Origin: Olavius algarvensis associated proteobacterium Delta 3
GTDB lineage: Bacteria > Desulfobacterota > Desulfobacteria > Desulfobacterales > CAFBRK01
Length of the DNA stretch: 57,233 nt
Assembly: GCA_903231505.1 (NCBI GenBank)
Contig: CAFBRK010000229.1
Location: 1 to 57,233, forward strand
Direction: 5' to 3'
The notes beneath the pieces were generated by a model that worked only from the letters and a program-made list of their open reading frames with translations, made no database searches and was not told where the DNA came from. The position numbers and the translations under genes are program-made. Below, in pieces: positions 36,368 through 45,765 of this stretch (the first letter of the stretch is position 1; each line of letters opens with the position of its first letter).

Positions 36368-37987
36368 ATGCAACGTGTTTCCCGTTTTACGATGGTGGCA
36401 GGGGTAATGTTGGCACTGGTGGTGTGGCTCTGCAGCCCGATTTCGGCCGGTGCCGGCGATTACATTTACAACGGTATCATACCCCTTGAGGAAATCTACG
36501 AAACCCTGGGTGTCCCGTACGACCCGGGACAACCGGATTGCAAGTACCGGAAAAAGTGCCCCAATCCACAAGATTTCGAACTTCTGTTGGAGCTGGAGAT
36601 GAATTTTGTGGAAGAATCCGCCGATCTACCGGCGTTCTACCAGGTCACGGGAGTTCTCTTTCCGGAAATCCGGTTTGAGCTGCGGCTTCTGCCCAAACAT
36701 GAATGGAACCGGAAATTCTATCTGGCCGGGTGCGGCGGGTTCTGCGGCGGCGTGGACACCAACTTCCCCAACGGACAATTTACCAACAACCTGAACTGGG
36801 GACTGCTGAGAGGTTATGCCGCGGCCACCACCGATTCCGGGCACGACAATATGGGACTCGGGCGCACATACGCAGACTGGGCATTGGACAACCGGCCGGG
36901 GGAAGTCGACTGGGGTTTCCGCTCGATCCACGAAGTAACCCGGGTGAGCAAAGCCCTCATATGCGTCTTCTACGGCCGAAAAGCCAGATACAGCTATTTT
37001 GCGGGTTGCTCCACCGGCGGCCGCCAGGCGATCGTGGAGGCGCTGCGTTTTCCCAAGGATTTTGACGGTGTGATCAGCGGCGCCCCGGCCCTTGACTACA
37101 CGGGCCTCGTGGCGACCTGGATGAGCTGGGTGGTGCAGGGGGTCGGCGACAATGTGTTTAGTGCCGAGGATCAGGCCGCGATACAGGAGGCCATACTGGA
37201 TCAGTGCGACGATCTGGATGGAAAAGCGGACGGTCTGATATCCGATCCCCGCCGCTGCCCTGAGATAGATTTCAGTGGCGCGGACCTTTCGCCAGACCAG
37301 TTAGCCGCACTGGAACAACTTTACAGCAAGCCGGTCAACAGCTGGGAGGACATCCTGTACGAGGGGGTCATTCCCTATGGGTCTGAAATCTACTGGCCGA
37401 TCTGGGTGCCGGGTGCGGACGGGACGTCTGAAAATCCGCTGGCGTTGCAGTTGATCCGGGGGTTCAATGACGGTTTTCTGAAATATATGGCTTTTGAAGT
37501 GGATGATCCAACTTTTACCGCCGATGATTTTGATTTTGACTCCACGCCGGACCTGCTGGAATTCATGGGCAGGATATATAACGCCACGGATACGAACCTG
37601 AAGAGGTTTAAACAGCTGGGCGGCAAAATCCTCATGTATCATGGATGGGCGGATTCCATTGTTCCGCCGATCTACACCCTGGACTACTATGATCGCGTTG
37701 TTGCGGCCATGGGTGGAGTGCGAAGAACACAGCGTTTTTTCCGCCTCTTCATGGTGCCGGGCATGGACCATTGTTCGACCGCACAGAGTTTGGAGTTTGT
37801 CGGTGCAGGGACGTCGATCGGCCTGGATGATTTTGATGCACTGGGGGCCCTGGAGCGGTGGGTCGAAAAGGGCATTGCACCAAGAAGGCTAAAAGCCAGC
37901 GGCAAATCCCTTTCCGGAGAGGAAATCACTCGATTCCTTCGGCCTTACTCTCCCGACGGCGGCTGCAAATATTCCTACGGTAAATAG
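36368..37987 (+). CDS. Tannase/feruloyl-esterase family secreted hydrolase
   Basis: Serine esterase acting on aromatic carboxylate esters, 539 residues, exported: signal peptide to about residue 28 (MLALVVWLCSPISAGAG). Catalytic triad residues: S215 in GCSTGGRQ, D429 in GWADSIVPP, H468 in GMDHCS. The Cys flanking the Ser (CSTGGR) and the one after the His (HCS) match the family's CS-D-HC disulfide. A calcium-loop-like segment is seen at DQCDDLDGKADGLI. AAGGAGG lies 8 bases before the ATG. A stem-loop terminator follows. An unusual secreted enzyme for a deltaproteobacterium; the natural substrate is not known. Confidence 0.88.
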   Translation: MQRVSRFTMVAGVMLALVVWLCSPISAGAGDYIYNGIIPLEEIYETLGVPYDPGQPDCKYRKKCPNPQDFELLLELEMNFVEESADLPAFYQVTGVLFPEIRFELRLLPKHEWNRKFYLAGCGGFCGGVDTNFPNGQFTNNLNWGLLRGYAAATTDSGHDNMGLGRTYADWALDNRPGEVDWGFRSIHEVTRVSKALICVFYGRKARYSYFAGCSTGGRQAIVEALRFPKDFDGVISGAPALDYTGLVATWMSWVVQGVGDNVFSAEDQAAIQEAILDQCDDLDGKADGLISDPRRCPEIDFSGADLSPDQLAALEQLYSKPVNSWEDILYEGVIPYGSEIYWPIWVPGADGTSENPLALQLIRGFNDGFLKYMAFEVDDPTFTADDFDFDSTPDLLEFMGRIYNATDTNLKRFKQLGGKILMYHGWADSIVPPIYTLDYYDRVVAAMGGVRRTQRFFRLFMVPGMDHCSTAQSLEFVGAGTSIGLDDFDALGALERWVEKGIAPRRLKASGKSLSGEEITRFLRPYSPDGGCKYSYGK

Positions 37988-38118
37988 GATGACGATTAGG
38001 GAGTCGTGCCGCGCCCAAGGTGTGCTGAGTGATTCAAGACGCGTATTTCAAACGTCACCCACGTCGGTCGGTGCGAAAACAAGCTAATCCCAGTCACGGC
38101 GAGGTAAGGTGTACAACA

Positions 38119-38155
38119 AACGGCAGGACCGCATTCGGTCCTGCCGTGTTCTTTG
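38119..38155 (+). terminator. Stem-loop downstream of the tannase gene
   Basis: Perfect 12-bp arms ACGGCAGGACCG (38120-38131) and CGGTCCTGCCGT (38136-38147) with a four-base loop, then GTTCTTTG. The T tract is weak. Confidence 0.65.
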
Positions 38156-38293
38156 AGATGTCGATACTGTCCCTGCCCTTGAAAAGATCCTGCGGCTATT
38201 TATCATTTCTGATATTAGAAATTTTCTACTTAAGTCTGACTATGGAAATTCAGAGCCGCTATCCGAATCCATCTACCATAAAGGAATGAGACC

Positions 38294-38791
38294 ATGAACA
38301 AGATGCTTATGGGATTGACCGCCACAGCCGTGGCGTTATTATTTTTCGGCACTCAAGTGTTTGCCGCCGGCAGCAGCCCAAAACCGAAACGGGACACGCG
38401 CCCGGGTGTTTCAGAGTACAATGACGGCGTCAAATTGATGCAACGGGGAAAGTACGAAAAAGCTGAAAAACGTTTTAATGCAGCCCTAAAAAAGAATCCG
38501 AACATGGCGGAAGCCTACAACAACCTTGGATATTCAATGAGAAAGCAGGGACCGCAGTACTACGACGAGGCGTTGAGCCATTACAACCAGGCCATTGCCC
38601 TGAAATCAAACCTGGCCGAAGCCTACATGTATCGCGGCGTGCTGTACATGCTGATGGGCAACGAGGACAAGGCCCTGGCAGACCACCGCAAGCTGACCCA
38701 GCTCGACCGGAAACTTGCCGACGCGCTCCAGGCGGCCATCGCCTCGGGTGAGGAACCGGACGGGCTCGATGGACTGGCCAGGAAATGGTAA
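38294..38791 (+). CDS. Exported TPR protein
   Basis: 165 residues with a signal peptide ending VFAAG and a mature TPR domain. Repeats: SEYNDGVKLMQRGKYEKAEKRF, then AEAYNNLGYSMRK...YDEALSHYNQAIALK and AEAYMYRGVLYMLMGNEDKAL. TPR modules bind partner proteins; here a periplasmic location is expected. Its last 7 bases overlap the start of the di-heme enzyme gene, so the two are probably translationally coupled and functionally linked. ATGAGACC precedes the ATG with only a weak ribosome site. Confidence 0.85.
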   Translation: MNKMLMGLTATAVALLFFGTQVFAAGSSPKPKRDTRPGVSEYNDGVKLMQRGKYEKAEKRFNAALKKNPNMAEAYNNLGYSMRKQGPQYYDEALSHYNQAIALKSNLAEAYMYRGVLYMLMGNEDKALADHRKLTQLDRKLADALQAAIASGEEPDGLDGLARKW

Positions 38792-39942
38792 AACCCGCCA
38801 CGGCAGTCGCGCTTGCCGTGATGCTGCTTGTGGCAGGCTGCGACCACGGCCACCAGATAACCCACCGACCGGATGTCAATCGTCCGGTCGGTTACGTTTG
38901 GGAGCTGCCGGAGGGATTTCCTGTCCCCCTGGTGCCCCCGGACAACCCCATGACCGTTGAAAAGGTCGACCTCGGTCGCCGACTGTTCTATGACACCCGG
39001 CTATCGGGAGACGGCTCGGTGTCCTGCGCCACCTGCCATCTGCCCGAGCTTGCGTTCACCGACGGAAAGAGTCGGTCAGTTGGCATGCAGGGCAGTATCC
39101 ACCCGCGATCGGCCATGTCCCTCACCAATGTTGCCTACAATGCGACCCTGGGGTGGGATGATCCGGCCCTGACCCGTCTGGAAGACCAGATCCGCGTGCC
39201 GCTGTTGAATACCCGGCCCCATGAGATGGGGGTGGCCGGCCGCGAAGACGAAGTTTTGTCCCGGTTAAGAAAAGATCGTCGCATGCGTCGGCTATTCGGT
39301 AAGGCTTTTCCGGATGATGAACAACCGGTGATCATGCGCAATGCGATTTACGCAATTGCGGCCTTCGAAAGAACGCTCATATCCGGAAACTCGCCTTACG
39401 ACCGCTGGGCCTATGGTGGTGAATCGACTGCCCTGAATAAAGGAGAACGCGCCGGTGCACGCCTGTTTTTTTCCAAACGCCTGAGCTGCTTTCAATGCCA
39501 CGCCGGGTTCAACTTCTCAGGGCCGGTGGTCTATGAAGGCTCTGAGCTTCCGGAGCCGCTGTTTCACAATACCGCCCTGTATGACGAAGATGGGCGCGGC
39601 GCCTACCCGGAGCCGAACACCGGCGTCCACCGGATGACCGGACGGATGGAAGACATGGGAAAATTCCGCGCCCCCACACTCCGAAACATCGCCCTCACGG
39701 CCCCCTACATGCACGACGGAAGTATTCCCACCCTGGAGGCGGTTCTCGATCATTACGCGGCCGGCGGCCGGGCCCGGCCTGTCAATCCCGGAACTTCGGA
39801 AACCGAGGTCGAATCGGGTTCCGATTCCCTGATGACAGGATTCGAGCTGTCACCGGAAGAAAAGAAAAAACTCATCGCGTTTCTGAATGCACTCACCGAC
39901 GAGTCCTTTGTACGAAGAGCGATAAAGCAGGCTGTTCGGTGA
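38785..39942 (+). CDS. Di-heme cytochrome c peroxidase-like lipoprotein (MbnH/MauG superfamily)
   Basis: Periplasmic c-type di-heme enzyme of 385 residues, close to the MXAN_0977/MbnH branch of the CcpA/MauG superfamily. Lipoprotein signal: VMLLVAGC, with Cys about residue 19. Heme sites: CATCH (residues 81-85) and CFQCH (235-239). Other marks: LGRRLFYDTRLSGDGSVS at the start of the first heme domain, MSLTNVAYN, GKFRAPTLRNIALTAPYMHDGS (the usual Met/His ligand region) and a final helix. MauG-type enzymes oxidise tryptophans or install cofactors on a partner; here the TPR protein encoded immediately upstream (7-base overlap) may be that partner (inference). Confidence 0.87.
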   Translation: MVKPATAVALAVMLLVAGCDHGHQITHRPDVNRPVGYVWELPEGFPVPLVPPDNPMTVEKVDLGRRLFYDTRLSGDGSVSCATCHLPELAFTDGKSRSVGMQGSIHPRSAMSLTNVAYNATLGWDDPALTRLEDQIRVPLLNTRPHEMGVAGREDEVLSRLRKDRRMRRLFGKAFPDDEQPVIMRNAIYAIAAFERTLISGNSPYDRWAYGGESTALNKGERAGARLFFSKRLSCFQCHAGFNFSGPVVYEGSELPEPLFHNTALYDEDGRGAYPEPNTGVHRMTGRMEDMGKFRAPTLRNIALTAPYMHDGSIPTLEAVLDHYAAGGRARPVNPGTSETEVESGSDSLMTGFELSPEEKKKLIAFLNALTDESFVRRAIKQAVR

Positions 39943-40194
39943 CCGAAGTGGCATCCGTGTCCAAATATCGGTCCGAGGCGAGTTCGTGATACTCAAAGAT
40001 TATCTTTCAAAAAGCTGTACTGGAGGATCATTTACCAAATAGGTACTTAATAAAGAAATCGTGGTGTTTCTATCGTCATGCCGGACTTGATAAGCCTGCC
40101 CCGGAATGTAATTGGCCGGGGGCATCCAGTGGTGAATCGACAATGTCGCAATTCTTTTCCGATTCGAAGGGCGAATCCCCCCCATATGCTGAAG

Positions 40195-40253
40195 GCCCGT
40201 GTGATGACCGGCCCTACATGGCGGTTTTCGTAAGGCCGGTCACCGCACCGGCC
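40195..40253. repeat. REP-like hairpin (copy 1)
   Basis: Imperfect inverted repeat: GACCGGCCCTAC (40206-40217) and GTAAGGCCGGTC (40230-40241), extended outward, with loop ATGGCGGTTTTC. Copy 2 at 54509-54566 has 23-bp perfect arms and loop ATTGCGGCTTTC, so both belong to one family. Confidence 0.7.
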
Positions 40254-40545
40254 TGATGTGTTCGTGAAACAGAATATTATGTGAAAACCACATCTGAACC
40301 GATTGGCAGGATATGGACCCGGGAGAGGATTTCTTCGCAGATCCTTTTCAAAAACTGCTGGAAATCATTCCGAATGGCGCTTCCCATACTTAGCTCCATG
40401 ACTCAGATGACGGATGAAAAAAGGTATACCGCTGACGGAATGGTATCTGATGAGATGAGGATTGGGACGTTTTTTAACAGGCTCGCTCAGGATACTTGTA
40501 TCGAGCAGATATAAGAAAAACACAGTCTCTTTATTCACAATTCAA

Positions 40546-40767
40546 GGTTTGACACCCAATTCCTGGGCCAAACACCCCAAAGAGAGGCCGTTGGTCGTCC
40601 ATCAACTGATTACATCGATCTACGAACGGTTCCAGGAAGAAAATATTATTATCCCGTTTCCCGTACAGGATATCTACCTTCATTCCGATCGGAAGGCGGC
40701 AGACCCTTCTGATAATGATCGCGATGCATTACCCGAGGCAGAAAAACCGCGAGATAGTGACCGATAA
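40546..40767 (+). pseudogene. MscS-like channel C-terminal fragment
   Basis: The frame encodes VHQLITSIYERFQEENIII PFPVQDIYLHSD, which matches the end of an MscS family channel (compare FDAEGVSIPYPQQDVHLYS of the intact mscS at 15.9-16.7 kb). The membrane and pore parts are missing upstream. The last ~25 residues are charged and low in similarity. It is a remnant; a coding role seems unlikely. Confidence 0.55.
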
Positions 40768-40862
40768 AGGCCTGGCTTTCATGCTGAACTTAGGCACAAA
40801 GCCTTGCATTTCTCATATTCCAGCATCGCATAAAATTTTTGGACCATACCAGTAAGATATAA

Positions 40863-40891
40863 TTGACAGCGGTCGCTCGGTGCAGAATACT
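40863..40891 (+). promoter_or_regulatory. Candidate sigma-70 promoter upstream of ftsH
   Basis: TTGACA at 40863-40868, 17-base spacer, AATACT at 40886-40891 (4 of 6 to TATAAT). It lies 190 bases before the ftsH start. TAATTGACAG also occurs at 43832-43840 with a weaker -10. Confidence 0.4.
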
Positions 40892-41080
40892 AATTCATTA
40901 AAAGTTAGCGATCCGCTATCTTTCTGGTAACGAGACATCTGCATGGGTTGGTTATCTTTCCTGTTAGCTGCAGCCGAATTTTCAGTCTCAACATTTCAAA
41001 TTCTCAACAATTTATCCCAATTCCGTCCATCATCTGGGGTCTTGGGATAGCCAAGACGGACAACTGGAAGGAAGGGTCAA

Positions 41081-42940
41081 ATGGACAGTGATCTCAAGTT
41101 TAAAACCAAGGCATCCGCCATCTACATCATCGTTGCCTTTTTGCTCATCCTGATGCTCCAGGAGATGGTCATCGGACCCATGACAACGACTGAAGAGAAG
41201 GTCCCCTACAGCCAGTTCCGAAAAGACCTTGCCGGAGGTGCAATTACCGAGGTGGTGGTCGAACCCGAACGCATCCTCTACTCCGTCGAGGCGTCCGGTG
41301 AAGAACCAAAAGAAAAAATTACCCGGAAGGTGGTTCGCATCGAAGACAAAAACCTGGTGGAAGAGCTGGTGGCGTCCGGTGTCGACTTCAAGGCCAAGCC
41401 GGCACGGAGAGGCATTCTCGGTCCCCTTCTGAGTTGGATCCTGCCGGTTCTCCCGTTTGTGCTCATCTGGTGGTTCCTGATGAAGCGCATGGGTGGCGGG
41501 GCCAGAGGTATGATGTCGATAGGCAAGAGCAAGGCCACCGAAATCACCGGCCAGATGACCGGCGTGACCTTCAGGGATGTAGCCGGGATTGATGCGGTGG
41601 AGGCGGAGCTTAAGGAGATTATCGAGTTCCTCAAGGACCCCGACCGCTTCGTCAAGATGGGCGCCAAGCTGCCGAAAGGGGTGCTACTTGTCGGCCCTCC
41701 CGGCACCGGCAAGACCCTGCTGGCCAAAGCCACCGCCGGCGAGGCGAGCGTTCCCTTTTTCTCCATGAGCGGCTCCGAGTTCGTCGAAATGTTCGTGGGG
41801 GTTGGCGCATCCAGGGTGCGAGACCTCTTCGAGCAGGCCAAGGCCAAAGCGCCGTGCATCATCTTTATCGACGAAATCGATGCCGTCGGCCAATCCAGGT
41901 CCGGCGGAGCGGCGATGCGCACCAATGACGAGCGTGAGCAGACTCTCAATCAGTTGCTGTATGAGATGGACGGCTTTACCTCCAACCAGGGGGTCGTCAT
42001 CATGGCCGCCACAAACCGTCCCGAGGTGTTGGACAAGGCGCTGCTCAGGGCCGGTCGGTTTGATCGCCAGATCGTGGTTCCGCTGCCGACCGAGAAGGGG
42101 CGGCGCCAGATTCTCGAGATCCACGCACGCGGCGTGTCCATTTCACCCGAGGTGGACCTGGACAAAGTCGCCCGATTTACGGCCGGATTTTCAGGGGCCG
42201 ATCTGGCGAATCTCATCAATGAAGCCGCCCTGATGGCGGTACGGCGGGGATCACCCGAAGTGACCATGGAAGACTTCACGGTCGCCATAGAGCGAATCGT
42301 GGCGGGCCTGCAGAGGGATATGCCCCTGGAGGGAGAGACCCGCAAGAAGGTCGCCTACCACGAGAGCGGTCATGCCCTGGTATCCCAGCTGCTGCCGCTC
42401 ACCGATACGGTTCACAAGGTGAGCATCATTCCCACATCCAAGGGCGCCCTGGGATACACCATGGAGATGCCGGAAGAGGACCGTTATCTGATGTCAAAAC
42501 CGGCTCTTGAGCAGCGCATGGCGGTGATGCTGGGTGGCCGTGCCGCCGAACTGCTGGTCTTCCAGCAGACGTCCACCGGTGCTTCCAACGATCTCGAGCG
42601 GGCCACCGGTATGGCTCGGCGGATGGTGACAGAGTTCGGAATGTCGGAGAAACTGGGGCCGGTGCGCTACGTCGGACCGGCGGGCATGGACTATCTCGGC
42701 AGCCAGGTCTCGGCGTTAAACTTGAGCCCCGAAACCGAGCGTATGATCGACGAGGAAATCCGGCGCTTCCTCGATGAGGCGGCTGAGGAAGCCATGAAAA
42801 TTCTCACCAGCAACGAGTCCGCGTTGCACGAAATTGCCCGAATCCTCCAGGAGGAGGAGGTCATAGACGGCGAGACTGTGGCGCTGATCGCCGGGGGGAA
42901 ATCGACCACGAAACAGACCAAGGATAAGGTCACCGTATGA
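41081..42940 (+). CDS. ftsH: FtsH, ATP-dependent zinc metalloprotease
   Basis: Membrane AAA+ protease of 619 residues, inner membrane with cytosolic catalytic domains; degrades misfolded membrane proteins and regulators. N-terminal helix about 11-28, a periplasmic FtsH_ext segment ([11 protein letters not shown]), second helix about 112-130. Walker A GPPGTGKT at 205-212, Walker [16 protein letters not shown] region [20 protein letters not shown], zinc site HESGH at 427-431, and the third zinc Asp region [11 protein letters not shown]. The ATG at 41081 follows GGAAGGAAGGGT. The next gene also encodes a membrane Zn-protease. Confidence 0.95.
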   Translation: MDSDLKFKTKASAIYIIVAFLLILMLQEMVIGPMTTTEEKVPYSQFRKDLAGGAITEVVVEPERILYSVEASGEEPKEKITRKVVRIEDKNLVEELVASGVDFKAKPARRGILGPLLSWILPVLPFVLIWWFLMKRMGGGARGMMSIGKSKATEITGQMTGVTFRDVAGIDAVEAELKEIIEFLKDPDRFVKMGAKLPKGVLLVGPPGTGKTLLAKATAGEASVPFFSMSGSEFVEMFVGVGASRVRDLFEQAKAKAPCIIFIDEIDAVGQSRSGGAAMRTNDEREQTLNQLLYEMDGFTSNQGVVIMAATNRPEVLDKALLRAGRFDRQIVVPLPTEKGRRQILEIHARGVSISPEVDLDKVARFTAGFSGADLANLINEAALMAVRRGSPEVTMEDFTVAIERIVAGLQRDMPLEGETRKKVAYHESGHALVSQLLPLTDTVHKVSIIPTSKGALGYTMEMPEEDRYLMSKPALEQRMAVMLGGRAAELLVFQQTSTGASNDLERATGMARRMVTEFGMSEKLGPVRYVGPAGMDYLGSQVSALNLSPETERMIDEEIRRFLDEAAEEAMKILTSNESALHEIARILQEEEVIDGETVALIAGGKSTTKQTKDKVTV

Positions 42941-43057
42941 CCGTTATTACCTGATCCGTTAATTCGCTCCCCGCTCGCCCTCGCTGGAACAAATTACCCC
43001 GATGAACAGCCTCACGCCATGAATCGGGCAAACTGCGGCAGAAGAGGTATTATCCAT

Positions 43058-43786
43058 ATGGAAGCACTACTTTACTATGTCATTGCCGGCGCCGTGTATT
43101 TCTTTGCGCTGGCGGTGCAGCGAAAGTTGAAATCTACCTATAGTCGTTGGAGCGGGGTCCGGAACCAGGCGAACATGACCGGGGCGCAGACAGCACAAGC
43201 AATCCTCCAAGCCAATCGTATGGGACGTGTAAAGGTCGGCCAGAAACCGGGCAAATTGACCGATCACTACAATCCGCGCGACAAGACCATTGGGTTGTCG
43301 GAGCAGATTTACGGAGTACCCAGCGTTGCCGCCATGGCCATCGCCGCACACGAAAGCGGGCATGCCATTCAGGACGAGGTGGACTACAGGCCGCTTGAAA
43401 TACGGACGTTCCTGGCACCCATCGCATCTGCCGGCGCCAAATTCGGCCTTCCGGCAGCTATCTTCGGCTCATTTCTGGGTAGTCCCCTTCTCTTGCAGGC
43501 CGGGGTCCTGGCATACGGAGGCGCTCTGATGCTTCAGTTCCTGACGCTGCCGGTCGAGCTCAACGCGAGCAAGCGGGCCATGGGGCAGCTCGAGAAGCTG
43601 GGTCTGATGGATGACCAGGAGAAAAAGGGCGTCAAAGAGGTGCTACGCGCCGCTGCCATGACATATGTCGCCGGAGCCGCGTCGTCGGCGGGCTACATCA
43701 TCTATATCGCTATCATAGCGGGCCGCTGGATCTTTCGCTTGCCTCCTCTGGCAAAGCCTCCGTTGAAGCCGCCGCCATTGCCCTAG
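43058..43786 (+). CDS. YugP-type membrane zinc metallopeptidase
   Basis: Zn_peptidase_2 family, 242 residues, membrane-embedded. N-terminal helix (LLYYVIAGAVYFFALAVQ), the family word TGAQTAQAIL, DHYNPRDKTIGLSEQIY, zinc site HESGHAIQ from residue 98, then two or three further helices and a Pro-rich tail (PPLKPPPLP). Physiological substrates are unknown; YugP-like proteins are membrane-quality-control candidates, which fits its place after ftsH. The start at 43058 is nearest to the family N-terminus; an ATG at 43019 gives a non-family leader. Confidence 0.87.
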   Translation: MEALLYYVIAGAVYFFALAVQRKLKSTYSRWSGVRNQANMTGAQTAQAILQANRMGRVKVGQKPGKLTDHYNPRDKTIGLSEQIYGVPSVAAMAIAAHESGHAIQDEVDYRPLEIRTFLAPIASAGAKFGLPAAIFGSFLGSPLLLQAGVLAYGGALMLQFLTLPVELNASKRAMGQLEKLGLMDDQEKKGVKEVLRAAAMTYVAGAASSAGYIIYIAIIAGRWIFRLPPLAKPPLKPPPLP

Positions 43787-43872
43787 CCGGTACAAACGAT
43801 AAAATCTGTTGGGCTAGTGCCACTAAGGTGTAATTGACAGTGCTGACAAAGCCTTAGATATGTTTATGATAA

Positions 43873-44268
43873 GATAATCCCTCAACGGTTTATCTTGTTG
43901 ATGATGCCTCTGCACGGAAAGGGCTGACGCATGTGCTTTCTGCGACCCGGCATCACGTTGAGGCATTTTTGTCATCTGAAGAATTCCTCCAAATTCAATC
44001 CATAGATGACCATGCATGCCTGATCATGGATGCCTGGGTTTCGGGCCTGTCGGGAAAGCATTTAGAAACTGTTGTTGCTCCAATAAACGTTAATCTTCCC
44101 GTGATTTTTCTTTCGGCCCGCGATGGCAAAGAATCCAGAGACAGGGCACTCGCAGCCAAGGCTGAAGGTTTTTTTCGTAAACCGGAGGATGGGCCGGCAC
44201 TATTGGATGCCGTTTCGTGGGCGCCGGGAACACATCCTCGGAATCTTTCTGCCAAGGAAAAAGCATAA
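43873..44268 (+). pseudogene. Receiver (FixJ-type) fragment without a start codon
   Basis: The reading frame starts VYLVDDASARKGLTHVL (43888 on), the usual N-terminus of a FixJ/NodW-type receiver, and runs through FLSSEEFL, LIMDAWVSGLSG (phospho-acceptor Asp kept, the MPG motif lost), LPVIFLSARD and FFRKPED. An in-frame TAA at 43870 and the absence of any ATG mean that only a GTG at 43933, inside the domain, is available. No HTH follows. It looks like a decayed receiver. If GTG is used, the first strand and acidic pocket are missing. Confidence 0.55.
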
Positions 44269-44403
44269 ATGGAGCGCGACAAGATTTTTCTCAAAATGCT
44301 GCTGAACCAGCAGCAGGAAAATGCAGAGAGATGGAAGGCAGAAATCCGCAGTAAAATTCTCAAGCTCAACGAGCAAAGGGATTCCTCAGAAATTGAGGAT
44401 TAA
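44269..44403 (+). CDS. Small helical ORF after the receiver remnant (44 aa)
   Basis: ATG at 44269 follows the receiver TAA directly, suggesting coupled translation. The 44 residues are charged and Gln/Asn-rich and look helical (LLNQQQENAERWKAEIRSKIL). No family recognised. Confidence 0.35.
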   Translation: MERDKIFLKMLLNQQQENAERWKAEIRSKILKLNEQRDSSEIED

Positions 44404-44676
44404 CCTACACGAAGGAGAAAAAAGTTATCCATGTTTCTTCCAATCATGGGCAAGAAAAACAAAAGAAGCACGGGACTTTCAAGGGACATTGTTGACAAAG
44501 TTATTTATTTTTATCTCGAAAACTTTCATATTCTTCCGTCATGTTTTTAGTAAAGAAAAAGGCTCTGTTTTTTCTTAGGAAAGGGAACCTACGAGCCTGT
44601 ATAGTTTGTAGGCAACGTGCCCTATTTTTTTTCAGTATTTTTGCGATAGTCTGCGTTCATCTGCGGCTAATATTTG
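44404..44676. other. AT-rich spacer
   Basis: 273 bases that are AT-richer than the surroundings. A possible 39-codon frame starts at 44431 (MFLPIMGKKNKR) after GGAG, 13 bases away; unsupported. A small hairpin AAGAAAAA/TTTTTTCTT at about 44553-44579 could end transcription. Confidence 0.3.
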
Positions 44677-44958
44677 TTATCGAATCCGATACAACGGATA
44701 TTCCACGCGGGTATCCCGGCATTTGGGGCAGCGGCCCGGGCGGGTAAACCGGCGCCGGTCCGTGAACTCAAAGCCGCAGGAGAAGCATGAAAACGGCAGG
44801 ATCTCCAGCTTCTTTTTCTTGGCGTTCATGGATTTGGCGACATGGGCCAGGTGGGTGTAGATCTCTTTCTCAGGCACGCGCAGGGTCTGGGACAGGTCCC
44901 TGGCATCATGGGCGTCTTCTTCCAGGAGATCGATGATTTTTTGGCGGATCGTTGGCAT
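44677..44958 (-). CDS. HTH plus Zn-ribbon transcriptional regulator
   Basis: 93 residues, COG3357-like: N-terminal winged-helix (IRQKIIDLLEEDAHDARDLSQTLRVPEKEIYTHLAHV) and a C-terminal zinc ribbon with CFSCGFEF and CPKCRDTR. Such small regulators often control nearby metal or enzyme genes; the target is unknown. The TIR-flanked element starts 22 bases before its start codon on the other side, so its promoter region is occupied by the element. Confidence 0.75.
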   Translation of the reverse strand: MPTIRQKIIDLLEEDAHDARDLSQTLRVPEKEIYTHLAHVAKSMNAKKKKLEILPFSCFSCGFEFTDRRRFTRPGRCPKCRDTRVEYPLYRIR

Positions 44959-44980
44959 AGGTTCACCCTATTAAAAGCTC

Positions 44981-45181
44981 ATTCACCGCAGAGACCCCGA
45001 GCACGCAAAGGAGGTGTCTTCTTATCAGAATCCCTGAGAGGGGGATTCTGATAAAGGGCTGCCCTTTAAAAACCGTGGGTTTCTTCGAGTGTTGATGAAG
45101 GATGTTTTTGTCCCGAGCCTTCTTCGCAAAATGCAAAATAAAACACGTCCCTTTGCGACCTTTGCGTCTCTGCGTTGTGAT
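44981..45181. mobile_element. TIR-flanked intergenic element (related to 19843-20164)
   Basis: Left end ATTCACCGCAGAGACCCCGA (44981-45000), right end TTTGCGTCTCTGCGTTGTG (45161-45179), inverse of each other apart from changes in the middle of the arms. Inside the left end is a perfect hairpin TTATCAGAATCCC (45022-45034)/GGGATTCTGATAA (45042-45054). The right half AATGCAAAATAAAA (45130-45143) resembles AATGCAAAATTAAAA at 2011-2025. No reading frame. Confidence 0.6.
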
Positions 45182-45213
45182 TTTATCGTAGTATATACAA
45201 CAAGAGTGACGCT

Positions 45214-45765
45214 TCAAACGTCTGTATCGTGAAAATCCAGCCACTGCTTCAGTTTTCCGGTCTCCATCCAGCGGCGCAGTTTCTCCACCACCAGAAGATC
45301 CGTGGGGAAGGCCATCGGTTCGGGCAGGGCGGTGAGCGGGAAAAAGCCGGCCTGATCGGCATCGGTGCCGGCCCGGAGCTGTCCGCCGGCGATCGTGCCC
45401 CAGAACCAGATGCCGACGGTCAGATGCTCCGGATCGTGGAAGTTTGAGTGCACGGCAAAGACCGGTCCGAGCCGTGCCTGAAGCCCGGTTTCTTCTTCGA
45501 ATTCCCGACCGGCGGCCTGACGAACGTCTTCCCCCCACTCCAGGTGCCCGCAGGGGATGCACCACATCCCGGCATAGGACCCGTGGCGACGCACCATGAG
45601 CAGCATGTCGTTTTTCATGGCGACAACCGCCACGCCCACCGTGGGATTACGGTACAATGGCCGGCGGCAGCGGGTGCACACAAGGCGCGTCTCATCCCCA
45701 CGATTGGGGTGATCGAACGGGCTACCGCAGTTTGGGCAATAGTTCAGGTTCATCCGGATTGTCAT
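45214..45765 (-). CDS. Nudix hydrolase with N-terminal zinc ribbon
   Basis: 183 residues: zinc ribbon YCPNCGSPF...LVCTRCRRPLYRNPT (two CxxC pairs), then a full Nudix box at about 75-97 with EDVRQAAGREFEEETGL (G, E, REUxEExGU all present). This resembles NADH-pyrophosphatase-type and ADP-ribose/NADH-cleaving Nudix enzymes; the exact substrate is unclear. The start at 45765 was chosen over an in-frame ATG at 45867, whose extra residues look unlike protein; 45753 is another option. Confidence 0.83.
   Translation of the reverse strand: MTIRMNLNYCPNCGSPFDHPNRGDETRLVCTRCRRPLYRNPTVGVAVVAMKNDMLLMVRRHGSYAGMWCIPCGHLEWGEDVRQAAGREFEEETGLQARLGPVFAVHSNFHDPEHLTVGIWFWGTIAGGQLRAGTDADQAGFFPLTALPEPMAFPTDLLVVEKLRRWMETGKLKQWLDFHDTDV

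Larger units (their letters stand above)
39943..41080. other. Long spacer upstream of ftsH
   Basis: 1138 bases with no complete gene. It contains a REP-like hairpin (40195-40253), an MscS C-terminal fragment (40546-40767), and a sigma-70-like promoter (40863-40891) in front of ftsH. A 26-codon frame at 40313 has no family match. Confidence 0.5.

Noticed and set aside
40281..40514. 77-codon frame before the MscS remnant
   Set aside because: No ribosome site and no similarity I can recognise.
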